Origin: CAYWNA01 sp964459305
GTDB taxonomy: Bacteria; Planctomycetota; Planctomycetia; Pirellulales; Pirellulaceae
Direction: 5' to 3'
Assembly (NCBI GenBank): GCA_964459305.1
Contig: CAYWNA010000316.1
Coordinates: 1-13,971, forward strand
Length of the DNA: 13,971 nt
Shown here one piece after another: positions 1 through 7,390 of the stretch. A program made the position numbers and the translations under genes. The stretch's first letter is position 1; every line of letters begins with the position of its first letter. Under the pieces are notes generated by a model, which saw only the letters and a program-made list of their open reading frames with translations, ran no database searches and had not been told where the DNA came from.

Positions 1-4
1 AGGA

Positions 5-205
5 TCAGAAGGTGGCCTCGAAGGTGTCCATGTCCACGAAGGTGAGTTCTCCCGCATTGGCTGTCGGCAGTCTTCCCGCCCAGCCGTCGTTGCCGCCCGG
101 CGCTACGAAAAACGTTGGAGCCGGTTGGTCTTCCGCAAAGCAGTGGCACGCGCCGGCAAGACACGCCAGCAGCACTACCGACCGAAGAGGGCTCTGGCTA
201 CTCAT
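5..205 (-). pseudogene. Truncated secreted parallel beta-helix-type protein (leader and first strand)
   Basis: This 66-codon frame starts with a Sec signal peptide (SVVLLACLAGACHCFA, cleavage near residue 24) followed by TFFVAPGGNDGWAGRLPTAN, the usual opening of secreted right-handed beta-helix / DUF1565-type proteins, many of which are polysaccharide lyases or hydrolases of several hundred residues. The expected next block (of the type GTDGPFATLxxA) is absent; the frame reads GELTFVDMDTFEATF and stops (TGA, 7-5). The start is well supported: AGGAG (216-212) 6 nt before ATG 205, and the start overlaps the stop of the preceding fragment as ATGA (205-202). It is probably a truncated gene, but only 4 bases lie beyond the stop in this window, so a frameshift with continuing homology to the left cannot be excluded. 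A genuine small secreted protein is less likely. Confidence 0.5.
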
Positions 206-402
206 GGCAAACTCCTATTTTGGACGAAAAAGGTCCCAGGAACCGTTGATCCATTCGACTCGAGATCCGCGTCCGTAGCGACGGGTACCGAATCGACCAC
301 CTCCTCTGTGGCCGGGTCGACAATCTCCTGTCGAGCGCCATCGTCGGCGGCTACCCATTTGCCGTCGACATACATTTCGTTCGGTGTTTTCATGTCCGCC
401 AT
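202..402 (-). pseudogene. Aldehyde dehydrogenase, N-terminal fragment only
   Basis: Residues ~9-46 (EMYVDGKWVAADDGARQEIV through DPATEEVVDSVPVATDADLE) are the typical N-terminus of an NAD(P)-dependent aldehyde dehydrogenase. Intact members are ~480-500 residues. Here the similarity ends near codon 46 (about position 264), and the frame continues through ~20 unrelated residues to a TGA at 204-202. The NAD-binding fold and the catalytic Cys and Glu are all missing. The 5' end looks intact: AGGAG 8 nt upstream of ATG 402 (alternative ATG at 393), placed 47 bp after the oxidoreductase. The missing part must have been deleted or replaced, or the contig is joined wrongly at this point. An intact enzyme would have oxidised an aldehyde from sugar breakdown. 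Confidence 0.75.
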
Positions 403-449
403 CTAAGGTTCTCCTGGCATCAGGATTCGTTCGATGCGGCGTCGCCCCG

Positions 450-1655
450 CTACGAGACTGTGTACTGAGGAATCTTCATCAACTCGCCGTCCTTCATGGC
501 CGACTGATGGGCCACGATGCCGGCGACCGACATGTTCAGCGACTGGGCAATGTCCACCCACGGCTGACGGTCTTCGAGAATGGCCGTGACGAACTCGTTC
601 GTCAGTGGTCCGTGTGAGCCATGGTGACCGCCGGGTTTGACGCCGGGCGGAAGCGGTGGGCGCCGCGTGTCGGGCAGTTGCTTTTCCGGCCCTCTGTATT
701 CGTCATGGAACGAACCGCTTTGCCCGTGAACCCGGCCCTGTACTCCGTGGGCGCCGGGCATGTCCCAACTGACGCCCATCCGCGACATCCCGCCCTCGCT
801 GGTGCGGAACAGGGCGATCTCGGTGCCGAAGGGATTCTTGTAGCGATTGTTGGCCGGCTGCAATTCCTCGCGGATGCTCGGCATTCCCATGCACGAAACT
901 TCGGTGAAGCTGCTGCCGTCCACACCGACCTGGTAGGCGTTGGAATGCGTCGGGTAATACTGGGGCGGCATGCCGATTCGCCAGCCCTTGTAGGAGTCGA
1001 TCACCGCGCAAGCGTAGTGGTAATACTCGCCTTCGCTATAGACCAGTTTGCCGAAACCGCCGGCCTCGTAGATCCGATGCATCGCGTAGAGGTCGGGATA
1101 GTAGTATGACGTTTCATACATCATGTACTTCAGCCCCGACGTCTTGACGGCCTCGAACAGTCTGTCGGCATTTTCAAGTGACTCGTAAACGGCAGGCACA
1201 GCACTGGCGACGTGCTTGCCGTGCCCCAGAACCTCGATGCAGTGCCGGGCGTGGCTTGGCGCGTCGGTGGCCACGAACACGGCCTCAATACTGTCGTCCT
1301 TCACCATCTCTTCGAGCGACGCGTAGGTCTTCTCGCAACGGCACGCCTTGGCCAGTCCGGCACACCGATCGGGAAACAGATCGCTCACGGCCACCACTTC
1401 AACATTCGGGTGGTCCTGGAAACTGAACGCCGCACCGAATCTGCAGCGGCCGTATCCGACGATGCCGACACGAATCTTCCGATCGGACACGGGCTCCCAG
1501 TCTTTCAAAGCGTCTGGATCGATCGGCGCTTCCTCAAAGCCCTGGATCGTCTTCTTCGTTTTGTCCTGGGCCTGTGCCGCGCCTCCCAGCCCCAAAGCGG
1601 CAGTGCCGAGGCCAACGGACTGCAGAAATGAACGTCGTGACGTCGAGTTACTCAT
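450..1655 (-). CDS. Tat-exported Gfo/Idh/MocA-family oxidoreductase
   Basis: A 401-residue protein that begins with a twin-arginine signal (SRRSFLQSVGLG, residues 6-17, hydrophobic to ~28, cleavage near AQAQ). It should be exported folded with bound NAD(P). A Rossmann domain starts at KIRVGIVGYGRCRFGAAF (60-77), with D92 after the second strand (VVAVSD). The C-terminal Gfo/Idh/MocA domain contains PQYYPTHSNAYQ (231-242), where H237 fits the conserved histidine, and ends with GGHHGSHGPLTNEFV (342-356). The usual EKP catalytic/cofactor motif is replaced: GKHVASAVPAV (146-156) has no lysine. Members act on sugars or sugar derivatives as dehydrogenases or redox-cycling hydrolases. The start has only a weak AAGAGA-type ribosome binding site ~10 nt upstream, but it gives the complete Tat signal. 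Substrate unknown; the location suggests processing of sugars released by the upstream hydrolases. Confidence 0.9.
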   Translation of the reverse strand: MSNSTSRRSFLQSVGLGTAALGLGGAAQAQDKTKKTIQGFEEAPIDPDALKDWEPVSDRKIRVGIVGYGRCRFGAAFSFQDHPNVEVVAVSDLFPDRCAGLAKACRCEKTYASLEEMVKDDSIEAVFVATDAPSHARHCIEVLGHGKHVASAVPAVYESLENADRLFEAVKTSGLKYMMYETSYYYPDLYAMHRIYEAGGFGKLVYSEGEYYHYACAVIDSYKGWRIGMPPQYYPTHSNAYQVGVDGSSFTEVSCMGMPSIREELQPANNRYKNPFGTEIALFRTSEGGMSRMGVSWDMPGAHGVQGRVHGQSGSFHDEYRGPEKQLPDTRRPPLPPGVKPGGHHGSHGPLTNEFVTAILEDRQPWVDIAQSLNMSVAGIVAHQSAMKDGELMKIPQYTVS

Positions 1656-1898
1656 GGTCGTTTTCTCTTAGGAAATTGGCGATTGGTTTGGAAAGCTCAA
1701 GTCTTGAGTACAGAGTCTTGTTTCTGGGCTAACGGTTCTTGGAACCTCTTCCTGTTCGGGTTCTGTCTCCCTTCATCCATTTGCGATCTCAAGTCAGGAA
1801 GCAAGGACTCGGCCGCAGCGTCGTCCAGTCAAGGACGTCTCCATCGGACCGTCATCCACATCGTTCACCGACCTCCAAGGTATTTTCATTGTCCCATT
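1656..1898. other. 243-bp intergenic region before the oxidoreductase gene
   Basis: No convincing gene. It is visibly less GC-rich than the flanking genes. It contains a 13-bp palindrome CTCAAGTCTTGAG (1696-1708) and two copies of AGTCTTG (1700-1706 and 1714-1720). These could be operator-like or chance. The gap is long enough for a promoter for 1655-450, but I could not identify clear -35/-10 boxes. Confidence 0.35.
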
Positions 1899-3563
1899 TC
1901 AAGATTCGCGGTTGGCACGACTCTGCCACCCTGGATGAGACGTAATGTCCTTCTCCTTCAGGCCTTCAACGTAGACTGGCGACGGGCCGAGCGGCAGCTT
2001 CATGACGCCGTTTTCTGTAACGAGGCGCCGGCTCCTTCCGTAGATGTCGGTCACGTTCACTTCTGGGACGTCTGTCTTGAGAAGCAACTGCTGATCCTGT
2101 GCGCCGTCCCTCGCCCAGGCAATCAGGGTTGAAGTTGGGCTGTCGAGCGGAGTGAAGGCGAGCGTCTCACACACTTCGCCGGGTGTCGCATAGCGGCCGT
2201 ACCAGCGGCTGCCGCGCAGGCGATGGATCAGGTTGGCGTAAGCAGCCAGCCCAGGCTTCGGAAGTTCATCGTATGTTATCAGGCCGAAGTTGTGTTCGGG
2301 ATTATGGGGGTCGCGCCCGTCGTTTTGGAAATCGTACCAGAAGATTTTTTCCATGCCGGCATACAACTGCAGGACCATCATGCGCACCAACTTCTCGGCT
2401 TGCTGAGTCTCCGTGTTCGACGTGTAGAACGGGGTGGGCGTGGTCTGGTTGCGTTGGAACGACGAGAATCCGACCTCTCCGGCCCAGACCTTCCAAGGCA
2501 GCTCGTTCTGGCGACAGAACTCACGGAACGGCTTGAATTGATCCCCGGCGATGATGAACTGCTGTTCGGGCAACGGGGCGCTTCGATGCAGGTTGTATGA
2601 GTGTGGCGAGATGTACGCGATCTTGTCAGCCACGCCCAGCTTCGGCCACTGCTTGTACCACAATAATTGGTCGATATCCTCCCAGAGTACCTTCGCACCG
2701 GGATCCGCCTGCTGAATCGCGTCGGTCACCTGCCGACCATACACGGCGAACATCTTGAGCCAGTCGCCGCCATTCCAGCTTCCGCCAAGAACGGCACCCC
2801 AGTGGCCGTGCGGCTCATTCATCAGGTCGTAGACGTCGATCTGTGCGCCGTACTTCTCGGCATATCGCCGGTGCCACTCGACTTCTTCGCCGAAATCCCA
2901 GTCGGCTCCGACCGCTTCTCCTCTGGCAAGAGCCTCCTTCATCTTTGCCGGAATGGACGCCGTCCAGCGGGTGAAGCACGGCATGTAGCATAGCTTGTCG
3001 GCCTTGGCCACCGGCGCGGCCCGGTCGTCGGGGCCGGCTTCTCCGTCACGGATCCACCCGATCCCTGCTCGTTTGACGATCCGGCCGATGCGGGGCCGAT
3101 TCCATTGATTGAAGTGCGTGTTGACGCCGAACGGCGATTCGGGCTCCCTGCGGTCCATCGCCGGGTTGGACGGAATGACCGCGTATCGGCTGCTGGCAGT
3201 CACCGATCGTTGTCCGCCGTTCGCTTTCAACTCCAGATAATAGAAGCCTGGGTCCCCAGGCAAGTTCACTACGGCTGCAAATTCGTTGTCCTGGTTCAAT
3301 ATGATCGAGGCGAATTCAGTCACCTTCTTCCTGGTGACATCCAAGACTTGCACGGTGACATTGACTTGCACCTCTTGCGACGGCTTAGGCGATGCGACAA
3401 CTTGCGCGTGAGCGGGATCGTCCCCATAGTACAAGTTGCCGGGCACGTTGGTTTCCACAGCGATCGCCCAGCGATTCACGTTGTCCGATTCGGCGGTCAG
3501 TCCGGTCCGGCACACCTGCATCGCCAATGTCAGTGCGGCGATAAGAACAAAGGTGCGTCTCAT
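1899..3563 (-). CDS. Secreted clan GH-A-type glycoside hydrolase
   Basis: A 554-residue protein. Signal peptide at ~1-24 (FVLIAALTLAMQV, cleavage after TA/ES region). An N-terminal beta-sandwich (~30-130) with alternating hydrophobic strands precedes a TIM barrel beginning at PESPFGVNTHFNQW (~141-154). Clan GH-A residues visible: DLMNEPHG with N249 and acid/base E250, H321 in SPHSYN, and nucleophile E363 in VWAGEVGFSS, with an aromatic strand IFWYDFQNDG (407-416) near the expected last barrel strand. A short beta C-terminal domain (~460-540) follows. This is a GH39/GH5/GH30-like retaining hydrolase; substrate unknown. The start is clear: AAGGAGGG lies ~10 nt upstream of ATG 3563, and the gap to the preceding stop is only 18 bp, so the two hydrolases are surely co-transcribed. 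They share the SPFG barrel entry but little else, so they are distant relatives, not a recent duplicate. Confidence 0.87.
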   Translation of the reverse strand: MRRTFVLIAALTLAMQVCRTGLTAESDNVNRWAIAVETNVPGNLYYGDDPAHAQVVASPKPSQEVQVNVTVQVLDVTRKKVTEFASIILNQDNEFAAVVNLPGDPGFYYLELKANGGQRSVTASSRYAVIPSNPAMDRREPESPFGVNTHFNQWNRPRIGRIVKRAGIGWIRDGEAGPDDRAAPVAKADKLCYMPCFTRWTASIPAKMKEALARGEAVGADWDFGEEVEWHRRYAEKYGAQIDVYDLMNEPHGHWGAVLGGSWNGGDWLKMFAVYGRQVTDAIQQADPGAKVLWEDIDQLLWYKQWPKLGVADKIAYISPHSYNLHRSAPLPEQQFIIAGDQFKPFREFCRQNELPWKVWAGEVGFSSFQRNQTTPTPFYTSNTETQQAEKLVRMMVLQLYAGMEKIFWYDFQNDGRDPHNPEHNFGLITYDELPKPGLAAYANLIHRLRGSRWYGRYATPGEVCETLAFTPLDSPTSTLIAWARDGAQDQQLLLKTDVPEVNVTDIYGRSRRLVTENGVMKLPLGPSPVYVEGLKEKDITSHPGWQSRANRES

Positions 3564-3581
3564 GGCGCTATTCCCTCCTTG

Positions 3582-5705
3582 CTATCGTAGTTTTCGGATG
3601 AACTTGACAACGTAGGGCGCATCGGTAAATGGTGCATTTCTGATTTCGAGCGAATCGGGGTTTACGTAGTACGAGAGGTTTTTCACTTTCCAATTGAAGG
3701 TGTCCATGGTGCTGTGTTTCGCGCCCACCGGCAGCAGGCTGAAGCCGAATGGAGCACATAGGATGTCTTCTGTCGGCGCGACGACGCTGATATCAATGGA
3801 CCTTCTCTGGAAACGATCGTCAGCCGGCACACCAGCCCAAACGAGAATGACCGCCTCGACGAAATCAAGATCAGGATGCTCGCGTTCGAAGGTCATGATC
3901 TGTGGATTGAGTTCTTCGAGGGTTTTCACGCCCGAGAGTTTCACCCGATACGCTTTCTTCTTCAGCGTGTCGTCGATATTCGAGCACACTGCGGCGGCGG
4001 CCAGGTACGCGGGACGGAATAGACCGTCGCGGTTGCTCGGGTCGCTCCAGTTCATGATGTTGCTGTGGTATGGCTCGACGAGCTGGAACTTGGATTCGAT
4101 ATGGTAGATATTGTGAAAGCCGCGGGTGAAGATGAAGTTTATTCGCGGCCTGACTCCCAGCCAGAAGTCCAGCAGCATCGCGCGTTGTTCGTACTTGGCC
4201 TGTGTCAGCAGCGATATCTCCTGTACCCAGCTACCTGAACTCACGGAAGTCGGCCAGCCGGCCTCCGTACCGGCAATGGGAACTCTTCCGTCAGCAGTCT
4301 TGGCGAGTTTACTGGTATCGAGTCGGCCGCGCAAATCGGCGATTTGAGCTTTGTAGTCCGGCCAGTGGTTCCATGGATGAAACTGAGATCCTCGTTCAGG
4401 GTAATTCTCCTGCACGTACGGTTGGCAATACGGATGGAAGCTGTATCCGTCCCCTTGAATTCCCGCGTCGAGCGTCTTCTGGATCCAACTCGGCAGGCAT
4501 TGAAGCATGGCGGTCGCGCCGACCCATACCCGGCAATCAGCGTCCTCGGCCTTCATCGCCGCGATGGCTTCGTTGCACAGCAACGCGTAGTCCTCCGGCT
4601 TGAAGTCGTCAATGTTCATCTCATTGCACATCTCCCAGTCCTGGACCCATCGCCCATAATGCCGGACCATCAGCGCGCAGTAACGCGCGAAGCCGTTGCG
4701 GAATTCGGGGTCCTTCAGATCTCGTTCGCCGCCCTGGACATAAATCGCGTCCAGCCTCATCAGGATTTTCAAGCCCGCCTTGCGGGCCTCTTTGAAATAC
4801 TGAATCACTTCCGGTCGCGGCTTCTCGACTCGCTTCAAAGCGTCGTCCAGGCTTTGGCCATCGCCTTTCTTCCATGAGAGGCCCGAGTAGTCCTTGATCC
4901 ATTTGAATCCTGCCCTGCTGACATCGCCTAGCAGTACTTTGGGATCACCAACATGTTCGGACGGTACGGACGTCAGGTGCGTGCCGAACGGCGAATCACC
5001 TGCTATTTCGCTTGTCGTCTTGAATCTCGGAAGCAGCGCCGCCTGCTGTTCCTTTCCGAGTGTTTCGTATGAGGGCAGTTCCCTGATGTCCACATCGTCG
5101 GCCGTTCCGGAAAGCGGGTCCACCAGGCGAAGGGCAATGGCGTCCAGGAAGTAACAGTAGTCCTTCGCAATCGCCCGGTGTTCGGTTACTTTGAACTTGA
5201 ATACATGATCGCCCTTCGCCAAGTCGACGTAAGCGACGCTCAGCCAAGTTACGGCACTCGATACTCCCCATTGCACTTTCCCATGAGTTGAAGGAAGAGA
5301 AACCGCATGATTCCATTCGGTCTCTTCGGCTGCCGCATTCTCTTTCTCTATCTTCCACCAGAACGGAGAGACGTGGCCCTGTCCCACGGGGCCACCTGCC
5401 AACACCAACAAGTATCGTCCGGGGCGTCTGACAACAAACTCATAGTCCGCAAAATGCCCATCCGGCCCCGGTGTGACGCCGGTCATGAGAAAGCCGTGTT
5501 CCCCTGCGTAGGCGTTGCCGGAATCCCTATTCCCAATGTTGGAGCGAAAGGGCATCTCACCTTCGATCCAAATATCGTGCGGCGGTTTCGCCGGCGGCGC
5601 CACGACCGGAGGTTTTGGCAAGTCCTCGGCAAGGGCTGTTGCCAAGCAAGACATCAAGAGAACGACAGCAGTGGAAAAGGCGATTACGCTTATTCGCTTC
5701 ATCAT
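3582..5705 (-). CDS. Secreted clan GH-A-type glycoside hydrolase with N-terminal carbohydrate-binding-like domain
   Basis: A 707-residue protein. Signal peptide at ~1-26 (SVIAFSTAVVLLM, cleavage near ATALA/ED). A proline-rich spacer (~29-43) leads into a jelly-roll, CBM6/35-like domain (~44-196), where DYCYFLDAIALRLVDP closes the fold. A TIM barrel starts at GDSPFGTHL (~236). Clan GH-A features: acid/base in DWEMCNEMN (N361, E362), H424 in YSFHPY, and nucleophile E481 in PIAGTEAGWP. A C-terminal beta-region (~590-707) follows. It resembles the GH39/GH5-type group; the exact family is uncertain. It should cleave a glycosidic bond with retention outside the cytoplasm. ATG 5705 has GGAG 7 nt upstream; an in-frame TTG at 5732 with AGGAG is an alternative adding nine residues. 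A 172-bp gap separates it from the sulfatase, so it could have its own promoter. It shares the SPFG barrel opening with the next gene. Confidence 0.85.
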   Translation of the reverse strand: MMKRISVIAFSTAVVLLMSCLATALAEDLPKPPVVAPPAKPPHDIWIEGEMPFRSNIGNRDSGNAYAGEHGFLMTGVTPGPDGHFADYEFVVRRPGRYLLVLAGGPVGQGHVSPFWWKIEKENAAAEETEWNHAVSLPSTHGKVQWGVSSAVTWLSVAYVDLAKGDHVFKFKVTEHRAIAKDYCYFLDAIALRLVDPLSGTADDVDIRELPSYETLGKEQQAALLPRFKTTSEIAGDSPFGTHLTSVPSEHVGDPKVLLGDVSRAGFKWIKDYSGLSWKKGDGQSLDDALKRVEKPRPEVIQYFKEARKAGLKILMRLDAIYVQGGERDLKDPEFRNGFARYCALMVRHYGRWVQDWEMCNEMNIDDFKPEDYALLCNEAIAAMKAEDADCRVWVGATAMLQCLPSWIQKTLDAGIQGDGYSFHPYCQPYVQENYPERGSQFHPWNHWPDYKAQIADLRGRLDTSKLAKTADGRVPIAGTEAGWPTSVSSGSWVQEISLLTQAKYEQRAMLLDFWLGVRPRINFIFTRGFHNIYHIESKFQLVEPYHSNIMNWSDPSNRDGLFRPAYLAAAAVCSNIDDTLKKKAYRVKLSGVKTLEELNPQIMTFEREHPDLDFVEAVILVWAGVPADDRFQRRSIDISVVAPTEDILCAPFGFSLLPVGAKHSTMDTFNWKVKNLSYYVNPDSLEIRNAPFTDAPYVVKFIRKLR

Positions 5706-5877
5706 CCAAGGTCTCCGTTTCGTTGATTCCAATCTACTCCTGCGGGGCCGGCACCGCAGCGGCGGCGCGACTGGTCACCTGGTCCAAACACTCCAGTGTC
5801 GTATCCTGCGGTGGCCGCTGGAACCGGTTGAAAGATCAACGGCTCCTCGAACCTCTTCGCATCGAGTCTGCCGGTTT
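5706..5877. other. 172-bp intergenic region before the 5705 glycosidase
   Basis: No gene is supported here. On the minus strand a stretch open for ~33 codons ends in CAG GAG TAG (5742-5734) but has no start or recognisable product. The 10-mer CAGGAGTAGA is identical to the stop/ribosome-binding junction at 7391-7382. That could mark the lost end of a former gene or chance. No clear terminator or promoter was seen. Confidence 0.4.
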
Positions 5878-7377
5878 CTATTTCGAAACTCCTTGCGGTT
5901 TGGGGAGCTTTGCGCCAACGGACTTCAGCCAGGCGGAAAGCTGCCCATTCAATTGCCGGGCCTTCTCAGGCATCTTTGCGGTGAGATCGCGCTTTTCGCC
6001 CAAGTCCTCGGCCAGGTTGAACAACTCCAGCCTACTGCCCTCGTAATGCCTGATCAGCTTCCACCCGCCGGCGCGAATGATGCTATAGGGGGCGGCCGAC
6101 TCACCCTTCCCCGAGCAATAATGAGGATAGTGCCAGTACAGCGCGTCTCGACGAAGCCCGCCGCTCTGTTTCAGCACGGGTACCAGGCTTAACCCATCGA
6201 TCGTTCGAGCCGCCGGCAGCGATATTCCGGCGATATCGAGAACGGTGGGGAAAAAGTCAATGCTCGAAACCGGCACGTTCGACATGCTTCCGGGTGGAAC
6301 TGCGCCGGGCCAGCGAACTACCAGTGGAACGCGAATGCCGCCCTCGTAAGGATGGGCTTTGCCCGCACGCAGTGGCGTGTTATCGGTCGCCGGCAGCCAG
6401 CCGCCGTTGTCCGAGGTGAACAGCACGACGGTTCGCTTCGCCAAGTCGAGTTCGTCCAGCGTTGCTAGGATACGACCGGTTGCCTCGTCGACACTGTGAA
6501 TCATCGCCGCGTACACGGGATTGTCGCGATTGTCTTTCGGTCTTGCCTCGTATTTGGCGATCAGTTCCGGCTTCGCTTCGATCGGGGAATGGACCGCATA
6601 ATGCGAAATGTTCAGAAAGAACGGTTGGTCCTTGTGAGCCCTGATGAAACCGACGGCTTCGTCTGCCTCGCGATCGGTCAGATACTCGCCCTTGCGGCGC
6701 GGCGGCAGGGTGGGGATGTTCTTGAGATTTTCGCTGTAAAGCTGTTTGAAGTACGGGAAGTTGCGCCAGCCGGAGATGTCGTACGGATCGAAATAGCTGC
6801 CGGGCAGACCCAAGTCGCACCCGCCGTGGTTGAAATCGTAACCCTGCTGCTTGGGATACCACGCCTCCTGGCCAAGATGCCACTTGCCGATATGACAGGA
6901 CACGTATCCGGCCGGCTTCAGCGCCTCGGCCAGGGTGATTTCGTCCAGCTCAAGGTGGCGACGGTTTGACGGGCAACGCAGCTTTCGTGTAGTCGAGGGT
7001 TCGTACTGCGGTGGCTTGGGGCCGTCTGGAGCGTCCAATCCCGTTTGGAACCACATGCGGATCCAGTCCGTGATACCGAGTCGCGCCGGATAGCGACCAG
7101 TCTGCACGGCCGCCCGCGTGGGCGAGCAGACGGCGCACGCAGCATAAGCGTCGGTGAACCGCATGCCCTGTCGAGCCAAACGATCAATGTTCGGAGTCTC
7201 GTAAAACTTGCTTCCCTGGCACCCCAAATCCATCCATCCCAGATCATCGACGAGGATCAGAACAAAGTTCGGCGGCTGTCGCTCGGCAGCTTCCGCAGAC
7301 CGCGCCGCGGTTTCGATGGATAGGCCAACCGCGAAATGGCACAACGCAAGAATGGCAGACTGGTAGCGTGTCGGCAT
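5878..7377 (-). CDS. Secreted type I (formylglycine) sulfatase
   Basis: A 499-residue sulfatase of the alkaline-phosphatase superfamily (S1), hydrolysing a sulfate ester, here probably on a polysaccharide. Seen directly: metal ligands D44-D45 in ILVDDLGWMD, the formylglycine signature CSPTRAAVQTGRYPARLG with Cys84 as the residue to be oxidised, K165 and H167 in HIGKWHLG, H263 in HYAVHSPIEA, D323-N324 in TSDNGG, and K340. All core catalytic positions are present and length is typical. The N-terminus (hydrophobic 8-20, then small residues to ~30) looks like a weak Sec signal. It must be matured by a formylglycine-generating enzyme or anaerobic sulfatase-maturating enzyme encoded elsewhere. The start is fixed by AGGAG whose last bases overlap the stop of the preceding gene: CAGGAGTAG, then 5 bp, then ATG. 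This implies translational coupling to paralogue 2. Sulfate position and sugar are not predictable by eye. Confidence 0.95.
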   Translation of the reverse strand: MPTRYQSAILALCHFAVGLSIETAARSAEAAERQPPNFVLILVDDLGWMDLGCQGSKFYETPNIDRLARQGMRFTDAYAACAVCSPTRAAVQTGRYPARLGITDWIRMWFQTGLDAPDGPKPPQYEPSTTRKLRCPSNRRHLELDEITLAEALKPAGYVSCHIGKWHLGQEAWYPKQQGYDFNHGGCDLGLPGSYFDPYDISGWRNFPYFKQLYSENLKNIPTLPPRRKGEYLTDREADEAVGFIRAHKDQPFFLNISHYAVHSPIEAKPELIAKYEARPKDNRDNPVYAAMIHSVDEATGRILATLDELDLAKRTVVLFTSDNGGWLPATDNTPLRAGKAHPYEGGIRVPLVVRWPGAVPPGSMSNVPVSSIDFFPTVLDIAGISLPAARTIDGLSLVPVLKQSGGLRRDALYWHYPHYCSGKGESAAPYSIIRAGGWKLIRHYEGSRLELFNLAEDLGEKRDLTAKMPEKARQLNGQLSAWLKSVGAKLPKPQGVSK

Positions 7378-7382
7378 AGGTT

Positions 7383-7390
7383 CTACTCCT
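7383..7390 (-). promoter_or_regulatory. Ribosome binding site of the sulfatase overlapping the upstream stop codon
   Basis: Minus-strand CAGGAGTAGAACCTATG: AGGAG (7390-7386) immediately precedes the TAG stop (7385-7383) of paralogue 2 and sits 8 nt from ATG 7377. Terminating ribosomes would be placed directly on the sulfatase start. Confidence 0.75.

Noticed and set aside
1696..1708. CTCAAGTCTTGAG palindrome as an operator or terminator
   Set aside because: Six-base arms with a one-base centre cannot form a terminator hairpin, no T-tract follows, and a single short palindrome is weak evidence for an operator.
1697..1780. 27-codon minus-strand frame in the gap before the oxidoreductase
   Set aside because: No ribosome binding site and no recognisable sequence; likely chance.
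1683..2132. 149-codon plus-strand frame crossing the 1656-1898 gap
   Set aside because: Half of it is antisense to the glycosidase end, and the rest has no domain, signal or clear ribosome binding site.
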